Below, one piece after another: positions 33,081-45,031 of a stretch of DNA of 64,000 nucleotides. The DNA is taken from assembly GCA_944472135.2 (NCBI GenBank), contig OX235262.1:167461509-167525508 (forward strand), given 5' to 3'. The notes beneath the pieces were generated by a model, which was given only the letters and a program-made list of their open reading frames with translations, searched no databases and was not told the origin of the DNA. Numbering within the stretch: position 1 is the stretch's first letter; each line of letters opens with the position of its first letter. Origin of the DNA: Trichobilharzia regenti. Taxonomy: Eukaryota > Platyhelminthes > Trematoda > Strigeidida > Schistosomatidae. Position numbers and translations under genes: made by a program.

Positions 33081-33484
33081 ATATTAGTTCACAATATATA
33101 TTGAAGTTAGAAGAAATAAAGAATGAAATTATGTAAATCTACTTTTTACTGTCACAACTTATTTCACTGTAATATATATATATATAAAGTGTGATTAAAT
33201 TGGAGCTAAGAGCTGTAAATGGAGAGAAACATCCAAAACATTTCAGATATGTTTGAACACCTTTAGGGAATCATTAGTAGAATAAACATTTCCGGTCATA
33301 GCTTTTAGAATTTCTCACCAACTTATTATGTCTATCGTGTGTCTTTTTTTTAACCCCAGAATGATCAAGTATGTTAATTTTTCCCAATTTTAGATTTGTT
33401 ATGAGTAACTGATAGTCTTTTTATTCCCAAATATACCGTTATCATTAAAATTATTTATTTCTAAGAAAACCTTACTTATTCACA

Positions 33485-33700
33485 GTAGAATGCTTACCAG
33501 CTATGCAAGTGGTCCGCGGTCAGATTCTCAACAAACAGACTCCTAGACACCGTTTGCCAGGAAAAGAAAGAAGATTAGGTGTGTTGTTAACAACCTCACC
33601 CTGTAGAAAAAGAATAACACAACTCCTGTTGAAAATCCCAAGCATGAATCCTTGTATTCCACTGGGAATGCAAAGGAAAAAGAAATATAAAAATAAATTC
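33485..33700 (+). repeat. tRNA-headed SINE family S4, degraded
   Basis: Recognisable by GTCCGCGGTCAGATTCTC in the head and AATCCTTGTATTCCACTGGGAATGCAAAGG at the 3' end, the RTE-type tail. The head is mutated. Confidence 0.55.
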
Positions 33701-33784
33701 TCACATGGTTTACTCAGTAATATTAACTTCACTCTGTTTAGGTATTTAGTATGCAGGTAAACTAATGGAAAATTACACTCATTT

Positions 33785-34090
33785 TACACCACCAATTACT
33801 TTGATTGGACACTAGTTAATAACTGGTGTAGTGTGTCCAGTCCTTTGTTTAGTGCAGAGTGAATTCTATCGTTAGTCAAGTTTGCAGTGTAGCCAGAATT
33901 CTAGATGGCCAGCCATCACGGTGCACTCTGAATTGCTGATATTAGATTTTCAGGTTCGAATCTCAGAAGAGACATGAGTTCCTTCAAGGTTGTAGATACG
34001 CCTTGCTGACGAGCGCCAAATAGCACGAAGCTTAGGTCCAAGGCTCCCTGACAACTGCCTTCAGCCATCTAATATCAGCGCTATTAATTA
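33785..34090 (+). repeat. tRNA-derived SINE family S3
   Basis: Contains CACTAGTTAATAACTGG, CTAGATGGCCAGCCATC, a B-box-like CAGGTTCGAATCTC and TGCAGATACGCC-like strings in rearranged order. The 5' piece is inverted relative to the head. Confidence 0.65.
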
Positions 34091-34094
34091 TCGG

Positions 34095-35510
34095 AAAAGC
34101 GTTCATCTATGTACTGACAGCAGTCAGATTTCCTATTATCTTATTTTTCGGACTACTTTGCATTCCGAATGTAACATAAGACTTCAGGCTTTAGAGTTTC
34201 ATTTGCGTTGGTGTTGGGTTTACAGTTTTAGGTTGATAGCCTCAATGCCAACGTACCCTCTTCTCTAGGGTTACTATCGAATAGCGAACCAGGTAAGGTT
34301 TAAGAGTGCGTCTACCATGAAATAAACTCCGGAAGGTGTGCCTAACTACTGAGCAATCCAGTTTTTTTTTCTATTCATGCAACTAGATTTCAAAGACTGG
34401 TAACACTTCCTGTAGAGTGATTTAACTTTCACAAGTGGAAGGATGGCATGAAGTTTCACTAACACTTACAGCTATTTAACCTATCCAACTAAGTAATAAT
34501 TTATGAAAAAAACCGATATGAAGACAAAATTCGCCACCAGTCAACATTTCTGAGAAAATATGAATAACTAGTGTTCAGTGGAGTTGTAACTTATGAAGGA
34601 CTGGTTGATTAATGCCATCAGTCGACTTTTAAACGGATGACTATGTGACTTTATGTTCACAGATAATTGTGAAAACACACAAGAATGAGCGGATGGATGT
34701 TCGCGATAACGTTTAATATCACTCTACGTATATGCATGATATTTTATGCAACAGAATCCATCAAATCTAACTGTCATGACAGTGATAATAGTAAACATAA
34801 GGTCATTTAATAAATGAATAGAGAACTGACTAAAGGATAGCATGATATCTGTGTAAATGCATGAAACCTACTCCTACAATTCACTGTTTAACTCCTTAAC
34901 CATTTTCTTTTCCATTTGTGAAGAAAATTGGATTATGCATAAAATCATTTTTGTTCACAAACTTCTAGCCATCAGCAGAATGGTCAGTTGACAGCTTACA
35001 CAGCGCTTTATATTTAATTTTCATCGAGGTTTCCATTCGTTGAAATTTATTCCAAAATGTGTGAGATATTACAACACATGATGAGCACAATTCATCTAAT
35101 TCGACAACCTAGTAAAATGTGTGCACTCAGTCAACACTGTCTCATCGTTAACTGATATCAGTATGATTTGTGTATGGTTTTATCACTGAAAGTGTAATTA
35201 CTATTAATCATTTTAAAACTGTAAATTTTATCTTACACACAGAAAAGGACTTCATATCTGTACAATGCTAACGTATCGAATACACATGTCAAGCCTAAAT
35301 GGATGTGTGTGTGTCAGCTGAAAGACAGGTGTAACTCATTCTGTGCTTAATTGCAGAGTAGGATTTACTTTCGCTTAGCTGTGATAACAGTACTAAGGTT
35401 GGATGAAAGTTGGAGTTGGACTCATAGATTATGAGAAAATTCATTCATTTATTCATTGAGGCAACATGCAACGACAATAATAGTTACTTATGACCACTTG
35501 AGAACTATGT
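34095..35510. other. Unassigned intron sequence
   Basis: About 1.4 kb with no exon, ORF or recognised repeat. Confidence 0.5.
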
Positions 35511-35514
35511 ATTC

Positions 35515-35735
35515 AATGTAGCGGTACAGTGCTCGCCAACCACGTCTCATGTGGTCTGAGGTTCGATCCCGGCCGCCAACTCACTCCTTCACCTCACTAA
35601 GCCAGTAATAAGACTGGTATAAGGGGGAAGGTTGGGCATGAGGCTGCCTAGCAACCCTAACCTGTAAAAATAATTACCACTGCTTGAAGCCCTGTGTTCC
35701 ACTGGGAACGTAAGGGAATGAAAAAATATGAAAAC
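35515..35735 (+). repeat. tRNA-headed SINE family S4
   Basis: The head has AGCGGTACAGTGCTCGCC and TGAGGTTCGATCCCGG. The body is CACTCCTTCACCTCACTAAG, then GGGGGAAGGTTGGGCATGAG. The tail is TTGAAGCCCTGTGTTCCACT then GGGAACGTAAGGG, the RTE-type 3' end. Confidence 0.8.
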
Positions 35736-35934
35736 TAGAGATAATAATATTAAAGGTCCGTCCATGTTGTTCAGTTGACCAAGAAGAATTTAGAGTTTAA
35801 ATATACTTCTTTCAGGTATGTGATCCATGTCCCTTCTGTCTAGTCGAAAGTGCTTTTAAATTCTTAAGCAAATTAACAAGGAAATTGTGAAACAAATCGT
35901 AATAGGAAATAAAATGCTGCATTGAAAATATTAA

Positions 35935-36225
35935 TTCATATCCTAGTCCGCTCCGTCTCCCCTTATGGCTATGAGAGTGGAAGACATGAAAAGTTTAGCC
36001 GTCTTCAATTATAGGTGCCTGCGTTCTGTCTTTCGTGTGAGGTGGTATAATGAGATCAGCAATACTGAGGTTAGGCATCGGTCAAGTGCTAGGTAAAGAG
36101 GGGAAATCAATCGACGAGTCTGTGAAATTACATCAACTGAGATGGTTAGGACATGTGTTACGTATGCCTAGTCATCGCCTTCCTCGACAACAGGCAATTT
36201 TAGCTGACATAGGGTGAGGCTGGAA
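35935..36225 (+). mobile_element. Second non-LTR LINE family, C-terminal fragment
   Basis: Broken frames match 27370-27725: AGGGGAAATCAATCGACGAG, AAATTACATCAACTGAGATGG and TTAGGACATGTGTTACGTATG code for IDE.VKLHQLRWLGHVLRMP-like residues. Confidence 0.6.
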
Positions 36226-36230
36226 ATGAG

Positions 36231-36900
36231 CTAGTGGTTAAAAAGAAAATTTTCTTTTCGACGATACATTGGCATGAGCTGTACAATCGTAACTATAATT
36301 AACACAGGTTTTAGGTCTCGAATAGCTAATGCTTCAGCTATGTACAGATGTCGTATCTGGAGTCCTTTTGTACGATATTGAGGGGCTCTGTGTACCACTG
36401 TGAAGCATTCATGTGGGGGTGCTCGATGTCTGGAAATAACAAGGTGTTCGAAGATTGAGCTGTTGCTATTCTTCTTTTCTCCTTGGCTAACCAAGCTGGG
36501 CAGTGTTCCAAGATACGTTTGTGGACTTGACGTTGCGTACGGCCGATATACTTTGCTCCACACGAGCAAGTAAATTGATAAATACACATTGAAGTGGCCA
36601 AAAGCGGTATCTTGTCCTTAACGTTAGACTGGATTAACTGTCTGCAGGAAAATGTTATACGTAGGATGGCTGTTGGGAATGTCTTCTTCAGACTTTTTGA
36701 AAGGCCCTTTCTGAGAATTTCCGCTGCGATGTCACCTTTGATTGCTAGGTTCATGAAGAGAGTCTTCTTAGGAACCGTTGTGATGGTAAATCACACAGTG
36801 TTATACAGCATTATTTGCTGATGACGTTTCGATCACAATTTCTGAGCAATAAATTTTACCTATAAGGGAATTATACTCTACCACAATGCACAAGTTTTAT
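36231..36900 (-). mobile_element. Penelope-like element family E, GIY-YIG end
   Basis: Minus-strand frames read KDKIPLLATSMCIYQFTCSC then GAKYIGRTQRQVHKRILEHC, a GIY-YIG nuclease. After a frameshift come NSNSSIFEHLVISRHRAPPH, ECFTVVHRAP and HLYIAEALAIRDLKPVL. Upstream on the same strand (36790-36900) is a PLE terminus with TGATCGAAACGTCATCAGC and ATGCTGTATAACACTGTGTG. The RT is missing. Confidence 0.8.
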
Positions 36901-37224
36901 TCTTTTATTTTTATTGTTATCAGACAAACCTAATGTTGTACACACTCACACATACAAAAGCAAGTATATATAATTGCAATTGTACAGCTCAGCTAAGTGA
37001 ATGAATTCACCACTGAAAAGAAACTCTTCGTTGAACCTACCTGTTTTGTTTTCATTAATTTTTTCTTCAGTAAAATTACTTTATATGTTTCAAAAGAAAG
37101 AGAAATAACTCCCATAGAAGTTCTAATTTCCAGTAGTGCTTTAGGCGACATTTATACACTGTGATAATTAATCTGAGTCAAATTAAAAACAAGTGAATTT
37201 ATAGTTTAAACAATCTCAAGCATG

Positions 37225-37700
37225 CATACCATTCAGCCACTGGGACCCGATTCAATGACCAACTCATAAATTCTAACTTCTACCAATTCGAGATTTAGCG
37301 CGACGCCAACCAATGTCGTCGGTGGAACAACCATCCTCACACGTGACATCTGGATGGACCTCACTGTTCAAGACTTCTCACTAGAACTTCAGGAAACTCC
37401 ATCCTGTAGCAAGTCACTAACGAGTATCGAAATAATTTTCTACACTTGGTTTGTAAGGATTAGTTTTGTTTTTACGAGTTGATCACGAATTGATATCAGT
37501 TAGAGATGCAGTACGCACCCACTGGGGTTCGAACCCAGGACCTTCCGGTTACAAAGCAAGCCAATGATTCACAAAAAAACTAGGTTGAAACAGCTGTCCA
37601 ATACACCCTGGTTTTCAATGCTTCTCTAACTGATATCAATCCATGATCAACTCGCAAGAACAAAACTAATCCTTACAAACCAACTACAGTAAAATCTCAA
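37225..37700 (-). repeat. Hammerhead-type SINE family S2, rearranged
   Basis: 5' block complements (CCCGATTCAATGACCAACTC, AATTCTAACTTCTACCAATT) are followed by a second piece with CAGTACGCACCCACTGGGG and TTCGAACCCAGGACC. Then, in the + sense, it reads AACTAGGTTGAAACAGCTG, TCCAATACACCCTGG. The hammerhead halves have been separated and partly inverted. Confidence 0.65.
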
Positions 37701-37754
37701 GCATACTATGAGATTTTCTCCATATCTCACTACTTGTTCCACAATTTTAAATGT

Positions 37755-38105
37755 TAGATTTCAACATTAGTTAGAGAGATCACTGAAAATCAGAGAGCTT
37801 TCAACATCTGTCTCGTCCTCTTGACTGGTACTCTTCAACGGTGTGCGCCCTCAACCTCGTCGGGGACCGAACCCTGGATGTTTAGGCTATGGGAACAAGC
37901 TCGTTAACTTTTAAGTCACCTGTACTAGAATTATTTGATCCCTGAATTCTAACTTTACCAACTGGTGATATAGCGCTTCCCTCACTGATGCCTCCGATGA
38001 GCATCCAATTCACCTTGACACACACAGTAGACTCCGCTAGTCACGACTTCCCACTGTAGCTTCAGTAAATCGATCCAGTAGCCATCATTAAGCTCGCGAT
38101 TGTTA
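37755..38105 (-). repeat. Hammerhead-type SINE family S2, degraded
   Basis: Minus-strand order is kept: GAAAATCAGAGAGCTTTCAAC, the degraded hammerhead (CTGTCTCGTCC, GGTACTCTTCAAC), the B-box complement GGGGACCGAACCC, then 5' block strings. Confidence 0.6.
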
Positions 38106-38140
38106 TTCAGACATAATTCATACGCAGTCACATAAATATA

Positions 38141-38374
38141 GTGCGTCGGTGGCACAGCGGTTAGGACGCTCGCCGACCATGCACATGGTCCGGGGTTCGA
38201 TCCCCGGCCACGGACGCACTCCTTTACCTCGCTAAGCCGGAATAATGCTGGTAAAGAGAAAAGGTTGGGAATCAGGCTAGCAACCGCATCCTGTAAAAAT
38301 AAACACCACTGCTACAGAAACTTCAAGTCACTAGCTTGAAGCCCTATGTTCCACTGGGAATGTGAAGTAAAAAA
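38141..38374 (+). repeat. tRNA-headed SINE family S4, well preserved
   Basis: The head has a 7-bp acceptor-like stem (GTGCGTC at 38141, GACGCAC ending at 38219), an A box in GTGGCACAGCGGTTAGGACG, an anticodon-arm-like hairpin GACCA/TGGTC with a six-base loop, and a perfect T arm (CGGGG, TTCGATC, CCCCG). The six-base loop and long non-tRNA body argue against a working tRNA. The body ends GAAGCCCTATGTTCCACTGG then GAATGTGAAG plus A-tail, the RTE 3' end. ACATAAATAT and ACATCAATAT flank it as a possible TSD. Confidence 0.88.
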
Positions 38375-38827
38375 ACATCAATATGAATCTTTCAAAAATA
38401 AAGCTAAGCAAATGTTCAGAAATATGCACTTCGTTAAATTATAATTTTTAGACCCCTCATGGTTGATAGTTTGTAGATATTCTTAGGGTCAGATAACTGT
38501 ATTCATTCAAATAACTAGTGAGTCATTTCTTTTGGTGATTTATTTGAAATGTGACTCTAATGACCGGTGTTAACAAAACGAAATTGTTACCGTCCGGAAT
38601 GAAAGAGTGAGATATCCTATTAACTGAATTAGCTAATATCTAATAAGTGACATGAGTGAGTATTTCTGTTCTTTTATCCGTTTCCCCCTCCCCCGCTCAA
38701 CATATGTCTATTTCACTGCAGTCTTGCCGTCATTATTAGGCGTTTCTTAAGGTAAAGCTTACCAATTAACAAAATTACCTGAACCTCTACTGATGAGTCA
38801 GAGTGTACTCAATAATATATGTGTGTA

Positions 38828-40265
38828 AAACTTGGGGACTGTGGTAGTAAGTAATTCCATATTAGTTTGTTTATTAGATGTATCGCACAGTAAATTAATT
38901 AATTTTTAATTTTTCCTTCACGTTCCCAGTGGAACATAGGGCTTCAAGCTAGTGACTTGAAGTTTCTGTAGTAGTGGTGTTTATTTTTACAGGATGCAGT
39001 TGCTAGCCTGATTCCCAACCTTTTCTCTTTACCAGCATTATTTCTGGCTTAGCGAGGTAAAAGGAGTGCGTCCGTGGCCGGGGATCGAACCCCGGACCAT
39101 GTGCATGGTCGGCGAGCGTCCTAACCGCTGTGCCACCGACGCACACATGTATCACACAGTGAAACAGTATTATTTAATGGATGAATTATGAATTGCAAAG
39201 TCAGGAAGGGGAGCTTTCAATGTTAGATTGCAACGTAAAAAGGAAGGAAGATGGAAGTTAAACACTAGTGTTTACAGGAAACCCACACATTCAAACAGAT
39301 ACTTGGAATTCGGATCATCCCATCCATCCTATGTCAGTAAAAATAGGATTAGTGAAATGTTTAAGTGACAGAGCACAGAAACTAAGTGGTACTAAGGAAA
39401 ATCTAAGACAAGAAGTGATACATAAAAGAAGTCTTGAAACTTAATAATTACCCGGATAAATTAGTCAAGAAATATGTAAGTAAATGTAAAAATAAAATAA
39501 ATAATGATAGTAGCGATAGCGATAATAACAATGATAACAATAATAATGATAATAATAATAACAGTAATGACGACACCAACAATAATGAATCTAAATCATC
39601 AACAGTAATTCCATACAAGGAAGGAACCTCGGAAGCCTTACGCAGAATTCTTAACAAGGTAGGAATAAAAGTGGCTTGCATTCAAACCAACCACAAACTC
39701 AATTAGAAACAAGCTTTGTCGGTTAAAGGATCAATCCTGTAGGGCTTTTGAAACAAAACAATTTAGCTTATCTAATACCCTGTCGGAATGATTGTCAGGT
39801 TAAATACATAGGTCAAACTAGTAGAACAGGAACAGTCAGACTAGCTGAGCATAAAAACTTAGCAAAATCTAGACTGGTTGACCCGAATAAGATAAGAAAT
39901 CTAGAGAATAGTTCAGCTATAGCACTACATGCAGTTACACACAAACATACAATAAGCAGGATGGGATAGGATTACAGTTTTAAAATCTAACGTAACAGCT
40001 GGGTAGATGGAGAGATTGATAACAGAAGCTTTGTTAATCGAATCAACTGCAAATATATGTGATAGAAATGACTCATCACCTTTCCCTGATATCTGAAAAA
40101 TTCTGCTACCCCTACGACGACAAATAGGAGAAGACAAAGAAAACTATAAAACTCAAGTTTCAAAGTCGTGTGATTACAATTGATATGATTATGAGCAATA
40201 AATTTTGTTCGAGACGCTGTTATCCAGTAAATAATACTGTTTCGCTGTGTGATACATCTAATAAG
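38828..40265 (+). mobile_element. Penelope-like element family C, second copy with inverted terminus
   Basis: The + body from about 39183 encodes the end of the RT (QEGELSMLDCNVKRKEDGS-like), a 90-codon Asn-rich linker ORF from 39434 (MKLNNYPDKLVKKYVSKCKN), and the GIY-YIG domain PCRNDCQVKYIGQTSRTGTV then RLAEHKNLAKSRL. The nuclease stretch is better preserved than in the 17484 copy. Before it lies the element's own 3' terminus inverted (38828-38891 and 39161-39182), split by an S4 SINE. A stop follows SR MG near 39966. Confidence 0.85.
38892..39146 (-). repeat. tRNA-headed SINE family S4, inserted in Penelope terminus
   Basis: Minus strand: head GTGCGTCGGTGGCACAGCGG, the T-arm palindrome GGGGTTCGATCCCC, the body, and GAAGCCCTATGTTCCACTGG then GAACGTGAAGG with an A/T-rich tail. 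ATGTATCGCACAGT (38878-38891) and ATGTATCACACAGT (39147-39160) flank it, a 14-bp TSD with one change. The flanks rejoin into the PLE terminal string. Confidence 0.9.
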
Positions 40266-40527
40266 AATGTACTCATCTTTGTGTCACTTTTGTGTGTCAG
40301 AGTTACTCCAGTAGGAGAACAAAAGTTAACAGAAACGGATAATTTTCTAGACCTCAGTTTAAATTAGCCTCATATTCATCTGAAATTAGCCTTATGAAAT
40401 ATGCATTAGCCTTAACACGACATGTTTCCAGTATTCATTTAACATCGAGTTATTTATTTTTTTTCTTTTATGCTTAAATTTTATTACACGCGAAGAAAGT
40501 GCTTAACATTTTTTTTGTGTTTTCCAG

Positions 40528-40603
40528 ACGCATACATGTTCACCACGTCAATCTCCTGTACCTGCTGTGCGAAACAAAACTCCTTCACCTGTTCGTTTCG
40601 CTG
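40528..40603 (+). CDS. EPS8: EPS8 homologue, exon (Pro/Arg linker before SH3)
   Basis: A 76-nt exon with acceptor TTTTCCAG and donor GTAAGT. It enters at phase 0 and leaves with one base. It reads THTCSPRQSPVPAVRN then KTPSPVRFA, a basic proline-rich linker of the sort that precedes the SH3 domain in EPS8 proteins. SPxP and TPSPVR are possible proline-directed kinase or SH3-ligand sites, by inference. The phase chain is unbroken to the SH3 exons. Confidence 0.78.
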
Positions 40604-41187
40604 GTAAGTGAAGTTAGTATATGCATAAACAGCAATTTTGACATGAAAACATAAAATAAATACTCACTTGAGAAGCTCATTTTTTTTCCTTACTATGCTC
40701 ATAGAAAGCTAAATAATTTGATGTTTTAAGGAAAATGAATATTTTCGGTAACCATGATTCTCAGTAAAAGCTTGGCATTGGTAATGCTTTAAAGTTACTA
40801 GCATATTTAAATGAAACCTGAATACTGAAAGGAATTTTTATTATTGAAACATTTCAACTTATCTATATATAAAACACAAAATAATCGAGCAAAGTATATC
40901 CTTTTCGATAATTTCCTCATCTGGCTCTACAAATATATATATGTTTATATACATAAAATATTCTAAAATAGTAGTCAATAACAATATTATTGTTTTTTTT
41001 AATAATATCGATTTGTAAAGTATGATCAATGCAATTACATTTCATTAAAGATGCTTTAATTGTAATAATAATAATAAAGATATAGTAGCGAATAGAATAT
41101 CAACTAAAATTGGGGAAATTCCACAAAAATCCAGGATTATTCAAATCTGGATGGCCAAGGTAAGGAAAATGTCTGAACTAACTTCTT

Positions 41188-41990
41188 TTAGATGCATAAA
41201 TTAGACTTGTTAATAGGGTTCCCCACAGCCTCAGCAACATTTAGTAGTCGAACTCTTAGGGCAAAATTGAGATTCGTTGGTATGCGGTAAATGACCCTGA
41301 AAGCATGGTTAACATCAATCTTCTGTTTGTCTCCACAAGCTGAGACAGAATAGCGCTGAGAATGGATTTTGTTTGTCCTTTGCATAACCACACACAGTGA
41401 TGTGATTTTCGGAAATTCGACGGCAAACACGCCTAATTGTACGGTCTATGTAACTGGCTCACTCCGCAGGAGCAGTTAAATTGGTAGATTCACATGGAAG
41501 AGGCGAAATTAGGCAGTTTGTCTTTTATTCCCGAACACATAAGAGGAGTGGATTTAAAGATACAACGTAATTCAGCAGCAGGGAATGCTCTTTTTACCGC
41601 ACTTCTAAGGCGCTGTGTTAATATCTCGCTAGTGTTGTCCCCAAGGAACTGCATCTGTAAGAATAAGGCCTTTTTTGGAACTGTTGGTAACTTGGGCTGC
41701 TTTGGTTTCAGATTCAGATTCTTATCAATAAACTTTTCAGGATAACCATTTTCACTTAACAACCGTTTAATATTATTAAGTTCCTCATCAAGACATTCGT
41801 CCGAGCGAATCGCTCTTGCTCTGTGAACCAAGCACTTTATCAGACTGCGTTTGTATTTCAAGGGGACAAAGCTGGGAAAATGTGTGTACTGACCCGCTGA
41901 TGTAGGTTTTCTATATACACTTCTTCTTATTGTGCCATCCTCTTTTCTGGTCATAAGAACGTCTAAAAATGAAATACTACAGTCTTTTTT
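41188..41990 (-). mobile_element. Penelope-like element family E/D-related, RT thumb and endonuclease
   Basis: The minus-strand frame reads MTRKEDGTIRRSVYRKPT, then HFPSFVPLKYKRSLIKCLVH, PKKALFLQMQFLGDN and LPNFASSM. It aligns with the family D protein (MTRRNDGTIQRSIFRKQT, VPIQYKRSLVKCLF, PKKAIFINLPFKGD). The continuation IYQFNCSCGVSYIDRTIRRV is a GIY-YIG domain with YIG changed to YID. The catalytic RT part is missing. Confidence 0.85.
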
Positions 41991-42289
41991 CCTATATTTT
42001 GTATATATATTTCCCTAAATATTTATAAATAAAGCAAAAGTGCTTTTCTCAAAGAAGAGAGAAGACATTAGTGTGTAGATAAAATTAAAATTGATGATAC
42101 TCTGACTTCTCTCTTTTTACAGTCTATTTGTTGCATAATACTCTAATATTCTCAGTGATAACCTTGCCGTGTAACTGGCTCTAACTTTCTTCTGTTACAT
42201 ATTCACTACCATTTTGAGAACTGATTGTCACACACATACTTGAAGTCTTATGTTGCCGAAGACAATGCAGATGGATTAGATACACGCAA

Positions 42290-42510
42290 TTGGATGATAT
42301 CGCGCGCCAGACCATCGCTTGAGTGGTACTCAAATGGGAAACGATGAGTAGCGTGAGATTCTGAAGGTTGACATGGAGGAGATCGTATGAGGAGGAGATG
42401 AAAGCTTATGGGCAATCATCGGATGAGCTAAAGAAGACAGCGGAAAACAGGAAAAAACGCAGATGTTCTGTTGAAGTCCTACATTCCACTCGGAACCTAA
42501 CAGAATAATG
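42290..42510 (+). mobile_element. RTE-clade LINE, 3' end fragment
   Basis: Ends GTTGAAGTCCTACATTCCAC then TCGGAACCTAACAG. Upstream is the usual GAGGAGATGAAAGCTTATGG string. It faces the minus-strand fragment at 42690-43110 tail to tail. Confidence 0.75.
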
Positions 42511-42689
42511 ACAACACTCATACTGCATCAATCAAGAGGTAGCCACCAATAAACAATGTTAAATAATATATAGTAACTTCGATGGCTAGCAAAACTAAGA
42601 AAAAAAGTTGGAAGCTAGGTGTCTCAATCTTTCTGCTGAATATCATTCCGAAAGTACGATCGCACACTACCGCAAAAATAGTTGTGATT

Positions 42690-43110
42690 ATTATTATTCC
42701 CTTAGATTCCAAGTGAAACGCAGAGCTTCAAAACATCACTCCACTTTTACCTCTTCTCTACAGTTCTCTTCAGCTGACTATGTGATTACTCGTAAGCTCT
42801 CATCTGCTGCTCACACGGTCTCCTCCATGTCACACTTGAATTGACGCCCAACCTTTCATTCCCCATTTGGGCTCCATTTGTGGGCCTGCCTGGTGTGTGA
42901 CGTCAACCAATAATCTCTTCTTCCATTTTCATCGGAATATTTACTGGGCTATAGGTTCTAGGATGGTTCGTTGCCTGTCAGAGTTCCTTGTAGCTAACTC
43001 TTTCTGATCAGACATCTGATCTTCAGTATGGAGCCACCTAAGCCAGTTATTGATACACCAGCGATTTTGCTTTCCCTGAAGGCTAGTAGAATCCTGCGAC
43101 TCAGCAGGTC
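42690..43110 (-). mobile_element. RTE-clade LINE, 3' end fragment
   Basis: Begins with the complement of an ATT tail and CCCTTAGATTCCAAGTG, followed by CATCTGCTGCTCACACGGTC and TTTCATTCCCCATTTGGGCTC. No open frame. Confidence 0.72.
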
Positions 43111-43476
43111 GTAGACATTTTCAACACTCTCGAAAATAGAAAACACCATTAAAGGCCATATTTTAATAGATTAGAATAAACTGAACAAGAAAAATTATAC
43201 CGTGTAATGGAGTATTTTGTTAGCCCAGATTTCAAACAGGCCACCTCTGGAAAATGCTTTTGGTAGACATGGATCAGCAGTTAATACTGAAGGGTTATAT
43301 CACAGACGTTGATTTAAATTTACAAATTTACATTTATCCTGTGCTACGTTTCAAGCATGCATTTTTCTGAAATTATTTGACATCCAATTTGAAATTATTA
43401 AATTATACGTTTTTACACTTAGTCCATTTACGAATTCGTGGTTTGTTTTGTTTTGTTTGTTGTTTTTTTACTTCAG

Positions 43477-43552
43477 AGAAACCTACTGAGCTAAGGGCTA
43501 AATCATGGGATACACGTAGCCATCCACAGCGTCCATCTAATGGCGAACAAAA
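43477..43552 (+). CDS. EPS8: EPS8 homologue, exon (linker before SH3)
   Basis: A 76-nt exon with acceptor ACTTCAG and donor GTAAGC, entering with one base and leaving with two. It reads EKPTELRAKSWDTRSHPQRP then SNGEQ, a polar linker with no recognised domain. Its last two bases join the first base of the next exon to make the Lys that opens the SH3 domain. Assignment rests on splice sites and phase continuity with the flanking EPS8 exons. Confidence 0.75.
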
Positions 43553-43604
43553 GTAAGCAAATAAAGTATACCGTATACAATAAACGAATAAAGGTATAAA
43601 GGAC

Positions 43605-43855
43605 ACTAGTTAGTCACCAGTTTCCAATCAAAAATATCCAATCCAGTCCTACAGGAGGTCCATTGCGAGTCTGAATAGCTAGCTCAGTGGTTAACGTCTC
43701 TGACTGCAGAACTGTGTAACACAGGTCCGAATCTCAGAAGGAACATGAGTTCCTTAGAGATTGCAGATACGCTTTACTGATTGGTGAGAGCCAATTAGCA
43801 CGAAACCTAGGTCAAACAAGGTTTCCTGTCTATCACCTCCAACCATCTAACTCAG
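43605..43855 (+). repeat. tRNA-derived SINE family S3
   Basis: ACTAGTTAGTCACCAGT, then GCTAGCTCAGTGGTTAACG (A-box-like), CAGGTCCGAATCTCAGAAGG (B-box-like, one change) and GCCAATTAGCACGAAACCTAG. It lies 50 bp after the EPS8 exon at 43477-43552. Confidence 0.78.
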
Positions 43856-44129
43856 AAGACGAAGTCACTTTTTATTAGTATGATGAAATGTTTTGTCCTC
43901 AAAAACAAAAACACAGTCAACTTTGGAACAAAAAAATAAGATGACACTAATAAAGCTTTTGAATTCATTGACAAACCTATCAAATAACCTTTAACAATGT
44001 TAAAGCATTCTGAATTACAAAAAAAATGTAAGGTTTTCAATGTTTTTCTAAATGGCATCAATCCGCTACCAAACTTGAAACAGATCAAATTTGTGCAAAT
44101 AAATAAACTCTTGAAAACCAATCTAATGC

Positions 44130-44490
44130 TCGCTACTGACTGGTTGCAGGACGAAGTTGACTGGAGTTCAAGTGAGAACTCGTGACAAGTGGAGTCTATC
44201 AGGTCGGTTGTAAGGAAAATACTCGCCAAAGATATTACTGGCTGGTGTTGGCACTAAAAACCATGGATTGGTAGAGTTAGAATTCATGGGCTAGCCACTG
44301 AGTCAGGTTGCAATAGCTGAATAGTCTATGAGCTTGATTTGTAACCGTAAAGTCCTAGGTTCGAACCCCAGCGGGTTCATACTGCTGAAAAGTCACACAT
44401 TAGGGCGAAATAGCCCGCTTTTCAGTACTATCTGATTCTCTAACTGATATCATTCCGTGGTCAAACATGTGAGACAAAACAATTCGCACA
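44130..44490 (+). repeat. Hammerhead-type SINE family S2
   Basis: 5' block, A-box-like ATAGCTGAATAGTCTATGAG, B-box-like TAGGTTCGAACCCCAG, then a hammerhead-like region at 44386-44437. Stem I is ATACTG with CAGTACT, the core is CTGAAAA (G8 to A), stem II is weak, and CGAAAT follows. The 3' block is TCTCTAACTGATATCATTCC. Confidence 0.75.
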
Positions 44491-45007
44491 AACTAACTCT
44501 AGAAAATTTAGAAAACTAAAGACACGACTATACGTAGCAACTTCTCCTTCGTTTCATTTTGATGAAATTATGAGATAACTACATTTTCCGTGTTTATTTA
44601 TTAAATATCCTAAATTAATTATCGAAATCAGATAGCCATATTAACAAAATGTTAACTTTATGGATCATTTTCTTCTCCTAGACGGAGTATCCAATAAATT
44701 TCACTTTGCATTAGCTTCTTCTCCTAATATTTGCAAATAAGACTGGTCATTGAACAAACTTATTTCAGAATGTGAATTTTTGCACTCATATGTAATAAAC
44801 TACTTCCAACTATATTAGTGTATGCAAACATACATGGCCTTTTGAGACTTAAAAATTCGAGAACACCTTTTACCGAAAACTGAAAAAGTTCACAAAATTC
44901 AAAAGTATGGAGAAATCCGCTTTTCATGCCTTAGGACTCATTATCCATTTGAATTCTCGTCATTGTTCTAATGTGGAACTATAAACGCTGTGGTTCAGTA
45001 GAGAAAC

Positions 45008-45031
45008 ACATTGTTGTTGTTGTTGTTTTTC
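45008..45031. repeat. (TTG)n microsatellite
   Basis: Six to seven TTG units at about 45009-45029. Confidence 0.8.

Noticed and set aside
38141..38219. Genuine tRNA gene
   Set aside because: The acceptor-like and T arms are perfect, but the anticodon-arm loop has six bases and the same head occurs in many copies with a non-tRNA body and A-tail. It is a SINE head.
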